From assembly GCA_902801425.1 (NCBI GenBank), contig CADCIQ010000060.1, positions 1 through 33,344 of the forward strand: 33,344 bases of DNA. Reading direction: 5' to 3'. Below are positions 23,259-31,147 of this stretch, piece by piece (position 1 is the stretch's first letter; each line of letters opens with the position of its first letter). This DNA is from an uncultured Bacteroidales bacterium (GTDB lineage Bacteria > Bacteroidota > Bacteroidia > Bacteroidales > Bacteroidaceae). A program made the translations under genes and the position numbers. The notes beneath the pieces were generated by a model. It was not told the DNA's origin. It saw only the letters and a program-made list of their open reading frames with translations, and searched no databases.

Positions 23259-25538
23259 TTATTTCTCTGTTCCCATGATTGTGCCTCTTCCGTGAGTTCC
23301 GATATACACACGACCGAAATCCTGCATATCACCGGATATGTGGAGGAGCTTACCGAACTGATGTTCATCATCGTTGATTCTCATCCATGACTGAGCATTA
23401 TCAACGGAACGGAAAATGCCATACTGACCATTGACCACACCTATTATATAAAGAGCAGGATAGTCGCTATCTGGTGCAGCCTTGCCTATGCCAAAACCAG
23501 TGATAAGGCGGACATGGTTCTTTTGTACAATATTGATATTATTCCCTGAAGATGTGAGTACAGATGCGAGGTCAAGGAAATAAAGACCATCGTATGCAGC
23601 AAGCCATAGCTCACCGCTATGTCCGGGAATGCTATACACACGATCCTGACCGCCTCTTATGTCACCACGATTCTCCCCAGTACGGGCATCGGTGGAATGC
23701 GTCAAGATATGGAGATTCAACTTATATTCCTTGAAAGAGCGTGCAGCATCGGTACTTACATACAGCACTTGCTTCCTTACATCCACGGCATAGAAGAGCT
23801 TGTCATCCTCCTTGTCGGCTATCACCTTGATATTTGCAGGCAAGCCCTCGCATTGAGTCCACGTAACGCCCTTGTCGGTAGTGAATGCTGGTTGCTTGCG
23901 CTCTGGAGTCCATACCCACGTAGTGCCATCAGCCGACATTGCCACATGACCATGCTCAGGCTCGCCCTTCTCGCCCGGCTTGACATAAGAGACAGGAGCA
24001 TCCTTGGTGAGATGATTGAAGATATTGCCACAACGCAGCATCAACTCAGGCTTATGCCAGGCACCGCACACACCATCGGTATTGCCGAATGAAGGATCAT
24101 GGTTAGCACCAGTCTCAACAGGCTTGGTGAGGTCATAATATGTGAAGCCGCCATAATCGCCAACTCCCGTGAGGAGATGAGCACCAGACGGAGGACAGTA
24201 GAGCTCAAGAGGCACGGTTTCCTCTATGCCTGTTGACATTATCTGCCACTTCACCTTCTCATTCTTCTTCTCAACGCTACTAAGGTTGAATGTCTCCCAA
24301 CCTCCAAAGCCGGTAGTGAAGATGGCGTGCTCGGAGTTGAACGGATCAATCTCGATGTCAAACATCCAATGCAGAGGGGCAACCTTGGTGTATGGAGCAA
24401 GGGAGTTGTCATCCTCATAGCCATGCTTGTATATTGCCTTCCATGTCTTTCCAGCATCGGTAGAGCGGAATATCTCATCCGTATGGTTGCCACCCTTACC
24501 CCAAAGGCAATGGGTAGTTACGACAACGTGCTTAGCGTTGCGTGGATCAACGCATACGGCAGCATAGCCGAAGCCAGTCTTACCATTCTCGCCAACTCGC
24601 AGAGGGGTTATATCCTGCCACATGCCATTGAGGGTGTTGTATTTCCACACGGCACCATCAGTCATGTTTGAAGGCCCGGGAGTATCGGCGTATGTGATAT
24701 AGAGCTGACCGTCAGAAGCCAATGACATGTGGGTTGGACGCAAGCCCATAGGCTGCTTTGCCACAGGAGCCCATGTCTCTCCCCCATCCTTGCTTACGAA
24801 AACACTCTCATATTCACGCTGCGAACAAGTGACATAGATTGTCTGGGTAACATTCTTGTCCTTGTCAGCCTTGGCATCGCTCACAAAGAGCACACCATTA
24901 ACGCCACAGCCATTGATACCCATCCAACCGCCTCTGTCTCTCGGATCAAATTCCTCCTTGACATCAGGAAAGGCCGTTACCTTCTCCCAGTTCAAGCCCC
25001 TGTCGGTTGAACGCCAGAGACCGTCAAGACGGGTGCCGAAATAGATTACATTCTCATTCAGAGGGTCAACCATCATACGCTCGCCATTGCCACGACCTCC
25101 CTCGTTTCCTCCCATGAGGATAGGCACATCGGTGCGCAGGAAAGTCTTGCCATAGTCATCGGAACGAAGGATAGAGCCTTGAAGCGTGGTGTAAGTGCCA
25201 CAAGCCATATATACACGCTCAGAGTGCTTAGGATCAAGGGCAATGGACTCAACGCCTTGCAAATTGGAATCAGCCTCAGATACCCAATCAAGAAGTTGCA
25301 CCCAGCGTTTCTGAGCGTTATCCCAACGATAGGCACCGCCCATATCGGTACGGCAATAACGAAGTCCCTCAACCGTAGGATGGCAGATGATGCCATCGAC
25401 AAAGCCACCGCCGACAACAGGCACACTCGCCCATGAATAAGGCACAGAAACCGAACCCGCTTTCTGAGAAAAAGCAGGGGTGACACCACTGACCATCATC
25501 AGCAGTGCCACTCCAAACTTATTTAAATCCAAAAACAT
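23259..25538 (-). CDS. GH74-family xyloglucanase-like enzyme, secreted
   Basis: 759 residues. Signal peptide about 1-24 (ends AFSQ). The rest is a double seven-bladed propeller with many 'S.D.G.TW' (BNR/Asp-box-like) turns, such as RSTDRGLNW, SKDGGETW, STDAGKTW and TTDKGVTW. The two GH74 catalytic aspartates are visible: Asp65 in YCRTDMGGAYRW and Asp461 in TGVGDYGGF. The family is mainly endo-xyloglucanase (beta-1,4-glucan backbone). It is 13 bases after the GH31 gene, so the two are tightly co-transcribed, which supports xyloglucan as substrate. Other beta-1,4-glucan specificities remain possible. Confidence 0.88.
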   Translation of the reverse strand: MFLDLNKFGVALLMMVSGVTPAFSQKAGSVSVPYSWASVPVVGGGFVDGIICHPTVEGLRYCRTDMGGAYRWDNAQKRWVQLLDWVSEADSNLQGVESIALDPKHSERVYMACGTYTTLQGSILRSDDYGKTFLRTDVPILMGGNEGGRGNGERMMVDPLNENVIYFGTRLDGLWRSTDRGLNWEKVTAFPDVKEEFDPRDRGGWMGINGCGVNGVLFVSDAKADKDKNVTQTIYVTCSQREYESVFVSKDGGETWAPVAKQPMGLRPTHMSLASDGQLYITYADTPGPSNMTDGAVWKYNTLNGMWQDITPLRVGENGKTGFGYAAVCVDPRNAKHVVVTTHCLWGKGGNHTDEIFRSTDAGKTWKAIYKHGYEDDNSLAPYTKVAPLHWMFDIEIDPFNSEHAIFTTGFGGWETFNLSSVEKKNEKVKWQIMSTGIEETVPLELYCPPSGAHLLTGVGDYGGFTYYDLTKPVETGANHDPSFGNTDGVCGAWHKPELMLRCGNIFNHLTKDAPVSYVKPGEKGEPEHGHVAMSADGTTWVWTPERKQPAFTTDKGVTWTQCEGLPANIKVIADKEDDKLFYAVDVRKQVLYVSTDAARSFKEYKLNLHILTHSTDARTGENRGDIRGGQDRVYSIPGHSGELWLAAYDGLYFLDLASVLTSSGNNINIVQKNHVRLITGFGIGKAAPDSDYPALYIIGVVNGQYGIFRSVDNAQSWMRINDDEHQFGKLLHISGDMQDFGRVYIGTHGRGTIMGTEK

Positions 25539-25551
25539 GAAAAGAATAGTC

Positions 25552-27975
25552 TTATTTGTTTACAGTCTCCACCTTACTGTCACCAGGGCGATAAAGATAG
25601 CCAACAGAAGCAGCCCCATTAGCGGAGTATGTCTTCCACTCTATGTTCTTCCAGTCAATCTGGTCGGTGCGCTGAGCAAGAGCGGCATGAGGGATAGCAG
25701 AGCCATTCTTAACAAGAACGACGATTGGCATCTGGTCGCCTGTCTTCTTCCATTGTGGAACATCAATCTTACGCCATCCCGGCTGATAGACCTTGCCTGT
25801 CTGATAGTCAATCCAAGGCTCTTCGCCTGGGAGATACATGGTGCGTGAAGTACCAGCCTCAAGCATCGGAGCTACGAGCATCTGACTACCGAACAAATAT
25901 TCATCTTCCACGAGCCATGCGCCCGGATCATCAGGATATTCAAGAAGAAGGGCTCGCTGCATTGGAAGTCCCTGCTCCGTACAGAGCTTTGCCTGTGCAT
26001 AGATGTATGGCATGAGCTTATACTTCATCTCAGCAGACTGACGGAAGAAATCCATGAACTCCTGTCCCTTTGAATAGTCTGACTGTCCGTCGGTATAGAG
26101 CCAAGGCTCTGTCTCCACGCCATGAATACGTGAGTGTGAGGTGAAGAAACCGTATGGCAACCAACGACGGTAAAGTTCCTCTGGAGACTTGGTTACGAAA
26201 CCTCCGATATCATTGCTCCAAAAAGAGAAGCCTGAGAGTCCGAAAGAAAGACCAGCACGCACGGTTCCGAGAAGTCCTGTGTTTGTGGTGCAGGCATCAC
26301 CTCCCCAATGAAGAGGATAACGCTGAGAACCAGCCCATGCAGAACGTGCCCAGATAATGCCTTCGTTATTGGCACCATCGATAGCCTCGTATGCAGTCTT
26401 GTTATAGCGAACAGGATAGAGGTTATGCTCATAGAAGCCTGTACGGCCGTTGCTGTAAATACCATTATTTAGAGGTGCGCCCTCACCAAAGTCAACCTTT
26501 ATGACGGAAACGCCCTGCTTTATCAAGCCCTGAAGCTTCTCGGTGTACCACTTACGGGTTTGAGGATTAGTGAAGTCGAGAACGGCATCCTCGAAAGGCA
26601 ACTGTCCATTAGGACTCTTCACCGCCATTCCGTTTTCCACAAGTTCGTTGAAATAGCGGTTCTTCGGAGTGAAATAAGGCAACTGCCACAAGCAGGTGTG
26701 GAAACCGTCGGCCTTGAGGTCTTTCAGCATCTTCACTGGGTCCTTGAAGTTCTTCTTCGAGAACTCATAGTCACATTGCCAGTCCACTTCAAACCATCCT
26801 GTATCGAAATGGATTACATCAGAAGGAATCTTGTTGTCACGCAACTTCTTCGCAACGCTACGACCTTCAGCCTCGGTGAAATAAGAGATGCGCGACATCC
26901 ATGTGCCGAAAGACCAGAGCGGTGGAAGTGTTGGCTTACCCACAAGCTCGGTGTATTCGTTCAGGATTTCCTTTGGAGAGCCGAGCATGATGAAGAGATC
27001 GGCATTCTCATCGCCCATGAAGAGCTGGGTAGAACCGATATATGAGCATCCGAAATCAACGGTAACAGGGGCTGCGGTGTGCATGAATATGCCATAGCCA
27101 CGGTTAGAGAAGAAGAATGGGATTGGCTTATACATATCAGGTGTCTCTGGTCCCTGAGTATCGGTAACGAAGAGATTGAGTTTCTGCCCTACGTGGTTAA
27201 GTCCGCTTGGAGCCTCACCACATCCGTATATCCTTTCGCCCGGAGCAAGAGAGAATACAGGTTCGATGGCACGACTATTGTCAACGCCACGCTTCATCCA
27301 CATTAGCGGATGTGTCTTTACTTGAGTGGAATCATTATCCGACAAAGCACGGGTATGCGTCAGTTCCTTGCCATTCTTATCCTTCACGACAAGTCGCCAA
27401 GGATATTTCTGAATCTCAATGCTACCCTCGGAACTCTTATATACGATAGCCTTTGCAGTCTCCGTGACATTCCATTGCGCACGACCATCGGCTGGCTTCT
27501 TTACAAGCATCACCTCATCGTCATAGTTATCCTTCGGAATGATAGGAGATGTATAGAGACGAACACGCACGGTACGGCTGTTTACAGGCTCTACCGTGAA
27601 CTGTAACTCAGGACTCTGGTCGTATGCAGGACCAGGGAAGTCAAGGTTCTCAAGAGGGATGATCCATTGTCCGTTGGCATTGAAAGCCTGACGGGCATGG
27701 AGCTGCTGACGCGTCCACTTAATCTTACCCACGCCTGTAGCCTTATCGAAAGCCGCAAGACTATCCGCCGTGAAGTAGGTGTTTGACATATCAAAGAACT
27801 GCTGGCTCATATCCAGAGCCTGATTAAGCAAATACTGCTGTCCGTTATTTGTGGTTAGCTGTGCCGAAGCTCCTGCTACGCAAAGGGCAAGGGCAATAGA
27901 AGCAAACAGGCGGCCTCTCCCCCCGCCCTCCCCCATAGGGAGGGAGCCGGAGCGCAAAAGTGAAGGAAACAACAT
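25552..27975 (-). CDS. GH31 alpha-xylosidase-like glycosidase, secreted
   Basis: 807 residues from the ATG at 27975 (an upstream TTG at 27996 is possible). Export signal about 1-38, cut after AGASA. The GH31 N-terminal sandwich is followed by a barrel with nucleophile Asp495 in IKVDFGEGAP and acid/base Asp560 in PLHWGGDACT. Segments SFGTWMSRISYF and FSFWSNDIGGF are also present. K-x-D-F-G-E and the S-R-x-H-G segment match YicI-type alpha-xylosidases more than alpha-glucosidases. It probably removes xylose from xyloglucan oligosaccharides made by the GH74 enzyme. Part of the signal peptide (about residues 7-22, LRSGSLPMGEGGGRGR) is encoded by a dispersed repeat. Confidence 0.9.
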   Translation of the reverse strand: MLFPSLLRSGSLPMGEGGGRGRLFASIALALCVAGASAQLTTNNGQQYLLNQALDMSQQFFDMSNTYFTADSLAAFDKATGVGKIKWTRQQLHARQAFNANGQWIIPLENLDFPGPAYDQSPELQFTVEPVNSRTVRVRLYTSPIIPKDNYDDEVMLVKKPADGRAQWNVTETAKAIVYKSSEGSIEIQKYPWRLVVKDKNGKELTHTRALSDNDSTQVKTHPLMWMKRGVDNSRAIEPVFSLAPGERIYGCGEAPSGLNHVGQKLNLFVTDTQGPETPDMYKPIPFFFSNRGYGIFMHTAAPVTVDFGCSYIGSTQLFMGDENADLFIMLGSPKEILNEYTELVGKPTLPPLWSFGTWMSRISYFTEAEGRSVAKKLRDNKIPSDVIHFDTGWFEVDWQCDYEFSKKNFKDPVKMLKDLKADGFHTCLWQLPYFTPKNRYFNELVENGMAVKSPNGQLPFEDAVLDFTNPQTRKWYTEKLQGLIKQGVSVIKVDFGEGAPLNNGIYSNGRTGFYEHNLYPVRYNKTAYEAIDGANNEGIIWARSAWAGSQRYPLHWGGDACTTNTGLLGTVRAGLSFGLSGFSFWSNDIGGFVTKSPEELYRRWLPYGFFTSHSRIHGVETEPWLYTDGQSDYSKGQEFMDFFRQSAEMKYKLMPYIYAQAKLCTEQGLPMQRALLLEYPDDPGAWLVEDEYLFGSQMLVAPMLEAGTSRTMYLPGEEPWIDYQTGKVYQPGWRKIDVPQWKKTGDQMPIVVLVKNGSAIPHAALAQRTDQIDWKNIEWKTYSANGAASVGYLYRPGDSKVETVNK
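27911..27955. repeat. G/C-rich palindromic repeat inside the GH31 signal-peptide region
   Basis: Same 'ggcctctccccccgccctcc' unit as at 9081, 17748 and 29527. It is translated in frame as the basic n-region before the hydrophobic core of the GH31 leader. Confidence 0.85.
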
Positions 27976-28037
27976 ATGTGTTATAGGATATTTCAAGATA
28001 GTTAATAATTAGTTATTAGTTAATTGAGTGAAGAATT

Positions 28038-28162
28038 TTGTTTACTATTTACAAATTTACTATTTATTTACTATTTGGTTTATGTACTATTTACATCAAC
28101 CAAGAGGCGAATAGTAAATTTTATAAAATAGTAAATCAATAGTAAATAGCTAAATAGTAAAT
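28038..28162. repeat. Hairpin of 'tttactattt' words between symporter and GH31 genes
   Basis: The left half repeats tttactattt four times; the right half repeats its complement (aatagtaaat). They can pair around a centre near 28096-28108. The same word is inserted inside the GH130 gene at 30282-30315. Confidence 0.75.
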
Positions 28163-28167
28163 TCACA

Positions 28168-29511
28168 CTACTTCTTCAATGGGAACTTATACGCAAGGAA
28201 TCCCATCAACGCAGCCATAATAGCAGGGAAGATAGAGAAGAGTGCCCATACCATTGTCTTTACGGATTCCTCATCGGTAACGGTAACAGTAGTAACACCA
28301 GTAACCTCATCGGTGGTAGAGACAAGACCTGCCATACCGAGAAGCATAGCGATGAGAGAACCAGAGATAGCACCACCGAACTTCTGTGCCATCGTGCCAG
28401 AAGAAAAGATGAGACCAGTAGATGATGCTCCGAACTTCTCTGTTGCAAAGTCGGCAACATCGGCATACATAGACCAGAGCAATGGAGAATAGAGTCCTGC
28501 TCCTACTGATGTAAGGATAGATACGGTTATCAACAACCAGATGTATGCCTTATCCATTGGGATGAAGAAATACAAAACGGATGTTGCGAAGCATATTACC
28601 GATGCCCATACGAATGCCATGCGCTTTGAGCCAATCCACTTGGTGAATGCTGGCGACAAGCCTCCGAAAATCATACAGGTTGCCTCGCCAATGCCCATGA
28701 ATACGGTGAAGTTGATGATGAGACTTCCCATCGTAATGTCGCCACCAAGACAGTATGTGAACATATATCCTGCTACGGCATAGCGGAAACCGTTGAAGAA
28801 GTTAGTGCATACGGCAACAAGAGTGATATAGCACCAAGGCTTGTTCTTGAACAAATCGCCAAACTGACTGAAAGAGAAGCTCTCGGCACGCTTTGGCTTT
28901 ATGCGCTCCTTTGTCAGAAGTCCGCAAGCCATCGTCATAAGACAGGCAATCAATCCAAAGGAAGCTCCGAGCACCGCATACTGATGCTGCTCACTGCCTC
29001 CCACCATCTTCTGAAGGTAAGGGAAGATGAACAATGTGATGAAGCCCATAGCGTAAGCTCCCACCATGCGGAATGAAGAGAACTGGTTACGCTCGTTGTC
29101 ATCATCGGTCATAACACCAAGGAGAGAACCGTAAGGCACGTTTACGAGTGTGTACATCGCCATCATGAGGATATAGAATCCGTATGCCCACACACGCTTT
29201 GCCGTGATGCCAAAGTCTGGTGTGAAGAGCAGGAGGGCAAAGACGAGTCCGTAAGGTATTGCTCCAAAGATGAGCCAAGGACGATACGTGCCCCAACGTG
29301 TCTGTGTGCGGTCAGCAAGAGAACCCATGATAGGGTCGGTTACAACGTCGAACATACGCGCGATAAGCATCAACGCAGCCGTATCGGCAAACGTAAGTCC
29401 GAATACGTTAGTGAAAAACAAAGGGAAGGCAATAGACATTATCTTCCATGTGATACCTCCGGCAGCCGCATCACCAAGAGCATAGCCGATTTTTTCCTTT
29501 AGTGTAGCCAT
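28168..29511 (-). CDS. Sugar:cation symporter, GPH (MelB-like) family
   Basis: 447 residues from the ATG at 29511 (the frame is open to a TTG at 29520), about 12 membrane segments. Diagnostic GPH marks are the start KEKIGYALGDAAAGGITW and the segment ARMFDVVTDPIMGSLADRT (cation-binding acidic residues), then RWGTYRPWLIFGAIP. It probably imports mannobiose or related oligosaccharides across the inner membrane, because it sits between the extracellular glycosidases and next to the intracellular GH130. In Bacteroides fragilis a transporter of this type neighbours the mannosylglucose phosphorylase gene. The outer-membrane step is not encoded in this window. Confidence 0.88.
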   Translation of the reverse strand: MATLKEKIGYALGDAAAGGITWKIMSIAFPLFFTNVFGLTFADTAALMLIARMFDVVTDPIMGSLADRTQTRWGTYRPWLIFGAIPYGLVFALLLFTPDFGITAKRVWAYGFYILMMAMYTLVNVPYGSLLGVMTDDDNERNQFSSFRMVGAYAMGFITLFIFPYLQKMVGGSEQHQYAVLGASFGLIACLMTMACGLLTKERIKPKRAESFSFSQFGDLFKNKPWCYITLVAVCTNFFNGFRYAVAGYMFTYCLGGDITMGSLIINFTVFMGIGEATCMIFGGLSPAFTKWIGSKRMAFVWASVICFATSVLYFFIPMDKAYIWLLITVSILTSVGAGLYSPLLWSMYADVADFATEKFGASSTGLIFSSGTMAQKFGGAISGSLIAMLLGMAGLVSTTDEVTGVTTVTVTDEESVKTMVWALFSIFPAIMAALMGFLAYKFPLKK

Positions 29512-29526
29512 ATATGACAAAATTTT

Positions 29527-29723
29527 CGGCCTCTCCCCCCGCCCTCCCCCGTAGGGAGGGAGCCGGAAGGCGAAAGGCAGTTCAAATTATAAGCCTAACC
29601 AAGCCTTCCCAAAGGGAAGGATGTTTGATTGTATAATCGCGAAAGGCATGTTAATTATTAATTGTTAGTTGTTTTTGGCTCTCCGGCTCCCTCTCTACGG
29701 GAGAGGGCGGGGGGAGAGGCCGT
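29527..29723. repeat. Inverted repeat pair between GH130 and symporter genes
   Basis: Arms at 29527-29574 (ggcctctccccccgccctcc and onward) and about 29677-29723 (ending cggggggagaggccg) are inverted copies. Between them lies a copy of the cctaaccaagcc repeat (29592-29624) and 'cgcgaaaggcat' (29639-29649). The whole gap is repeat and carries no gene. Confidence 0.8.
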
Positions 29724-30932
29724 TTATCTATTCTTCCTTATTAATTTTATTATCTTCTCCACCGAACTTGCAGTTGTCAATCCATCCCCTGGAGTGTTCT
29801 TGCAATAGTCGATGAGCTTGTCGATAGTAGAGGTCGCAACGTGCATGCGAGTATCGGAAGAAGCATAGTAGATGAACACCTTGCCGTCCTCGTCGGCTAT
29901 CCAACCATTGGCAAATGTCACGTTCATCACATCACCGATGTATTCCTCACCCTGCGGAACGAGGAAATATCCACCCGGCTCTGCAATAACCTTCGTAGGG
30001 TCTTCAAGACTCGTCATATACAGATACAGCACATAGCGCAAGCCCGAAGCACAGGCACGAACACCATGTGCAAGATGCAACCAGCCTTCCTTTGTCTTTA
30101 TAGGATGAGGACCCTCACCATTCTTCACCTCCGTGATGGTGTGATAGTGGCGGGCGTTTATTATCGTCTCCTCCTTTATCTCTGCATTCTCTATGTCATC
30201 AACAAGTGCCCAACCGATACCGCCACCAGAACCAGTATCGATAAAACCATCCTGAGGACGGGTATAGAAAGCATAATGACATTTACTATTTGACGATTTA
30301 CTATTTACTATTTTTCCTTCATCATCTGTATAGATAAACTCTGGATGCAGCACCACGTTACGCTGCTGTGACTTTGCCTTGAGGTCAGGCAGACGATACC
30401 ATGTCTTCAGATCCTTCGTGCGGGCAATACCTGCCGTTGCAGTAGCAGCACTAAGGTCGCCTGGCTGTGTTTCGTCATGACGCTCCGCACAGAACACGCC
30501 ATATATCCAACCATCCTCATGTGCCGTCAAGCGCATATCATATACGTTAGTAGCAGGAATGACATCCTCTGGCATGGTGATAGGCTCATCCCAGAAACGG
30601 AAATTGTCAATGCCATTCGGCGACTCAGCCACAGCAAAGAAGCTCTTACGGTCAGCGCCCTCCACTCTCACCACGAGCAGATACTTGCCGTTCCATTTCA
30701 TCGCACCACTATTGAACGTAGCGTTTATCATGATGCGCTGCATCAGGTATGGGTTATCCTTCTCGCAGAAATCATATCTCCATTCAAGGGGAGTATGCTC
30801 AGCCGTAACGATAGGATATTCATACTTGTCGTATATTCCGTTACCCCACTCCTTCTTCACGTTAGGGCGAGAGAGAAACTCCTCGTGGCGAGCACGGAGA
30901 GCCTTTACTTTATTTTCAAATTCCTTACTCAT
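29724..30932 (-). CDS. 4-O-beta-D-mannosyl-D-glucose phosphorylase (GH130)
   Basis: 402 residues, cytoplasmic. It converts Man-beta-1,4-Glc and phosphate to mannose 1-phosphate and glucose. The catalytic Asp132 is in [18 protein letters not shown]130_1 marks are [20 protein letters not shown] (89-108), [22 protein letters not shown] (191-199), [18 protein letters not shown], and [16 protein letters not shown] near the end. The sequence is very close to what I recall of the B. fragilis mannosylglucose phosphorylase. After HPEF there is an extra loop (about 201-219), part of which ([10 protein letters not shown]) is encoded by a 'tttactattt' repeat. It pairs functionally with the 2-epimerase of this cluster. 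Confidence 0.94.
   Translation of the reverse strand: MSKEFENKVKALRARHEEFLSRPNVKKEWGNGIYDKYEYPIVTAEHTPLEWRYDFCEKDNPYLMQRIMINATFNSGAMKWNGKYLLVVRVEGADRKSFFAVAESPNGIDNFRFWDEPITMPEDVIPATNVYDMRLTAHEDGWIYGVFCAERHDETQPGDLSAATATAGIARTKDLKTWYRLPDLKAKSQQRNVVLHPEFIYTDDEGKIVNSKSSNSKCHYAFYTRPQDGFIDTGSGGGIGWALVDDIENAEIKEETIINARHYHTITEVKNGEGPHPIKTKEGWLHLAHGVRACASGLRYVLYLYMTSLEDPTKVIAEPGGYFLVPQGEEYIGDVMNVTFANGWIADEDGKVFIYYASSDTRMHVATSTIDKLIDYCKNTPGDGLTTASSVEKIIKLIRKNR
30282..30315. repeat. 'tttactattt' repeat inserted in frame in the GH130 gene
   Basis: Three 'tttactatt' words, the same as in the hairpin at 28038-28162. In GH130 they encode about ten residues rich in Ser, Asn and Lys between HPEF and YTRPQDG. 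Confidence 0.8.
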
Positions 30933-30941
30933 AAGAAATAC

Positions 30942-31139
30942 GGCCCCTCACCCGTCCTGCGGACACCCTCTCCCCAAGGGGGCGAGGGAAAAGTTAGTAT
31001 TTTCAGTCCCAAGAGGACGAAAGGCATAAATATATTTATTAATTAATTACGAATTACAAATTACCTACCCCACAACGAAAAGTGGTAACTTCCCCCTCGC
31101 CCCTTGGGGAGAGGGTGCCCGAAGGGCGGGTGAGGGGCT
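30942..31139. repeat. Inverted repeat pair between GH26 and GH130 genes
   Basis: Arms at 30942-30988 (cggcccctcacccgtcctgc and onward) and 31089-31139 (ending gcgggtgaggggctg) are inverted copies, closely related to the pair at 11664-11813. AT-rich filler and a 'cgaaaggcat' word lie between them. They would give a large hairpin in the polycistronic mRNA. Confidence 0.8.
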
Positions 31140-31147
31140 GTTGTTTT

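Noticed and set aside
29512-29520. Upstream start of the sugar symporter
   Set aside because: The codon at 29520 is TTG; the ATG three codons later matches the usual start of GPH proteins.
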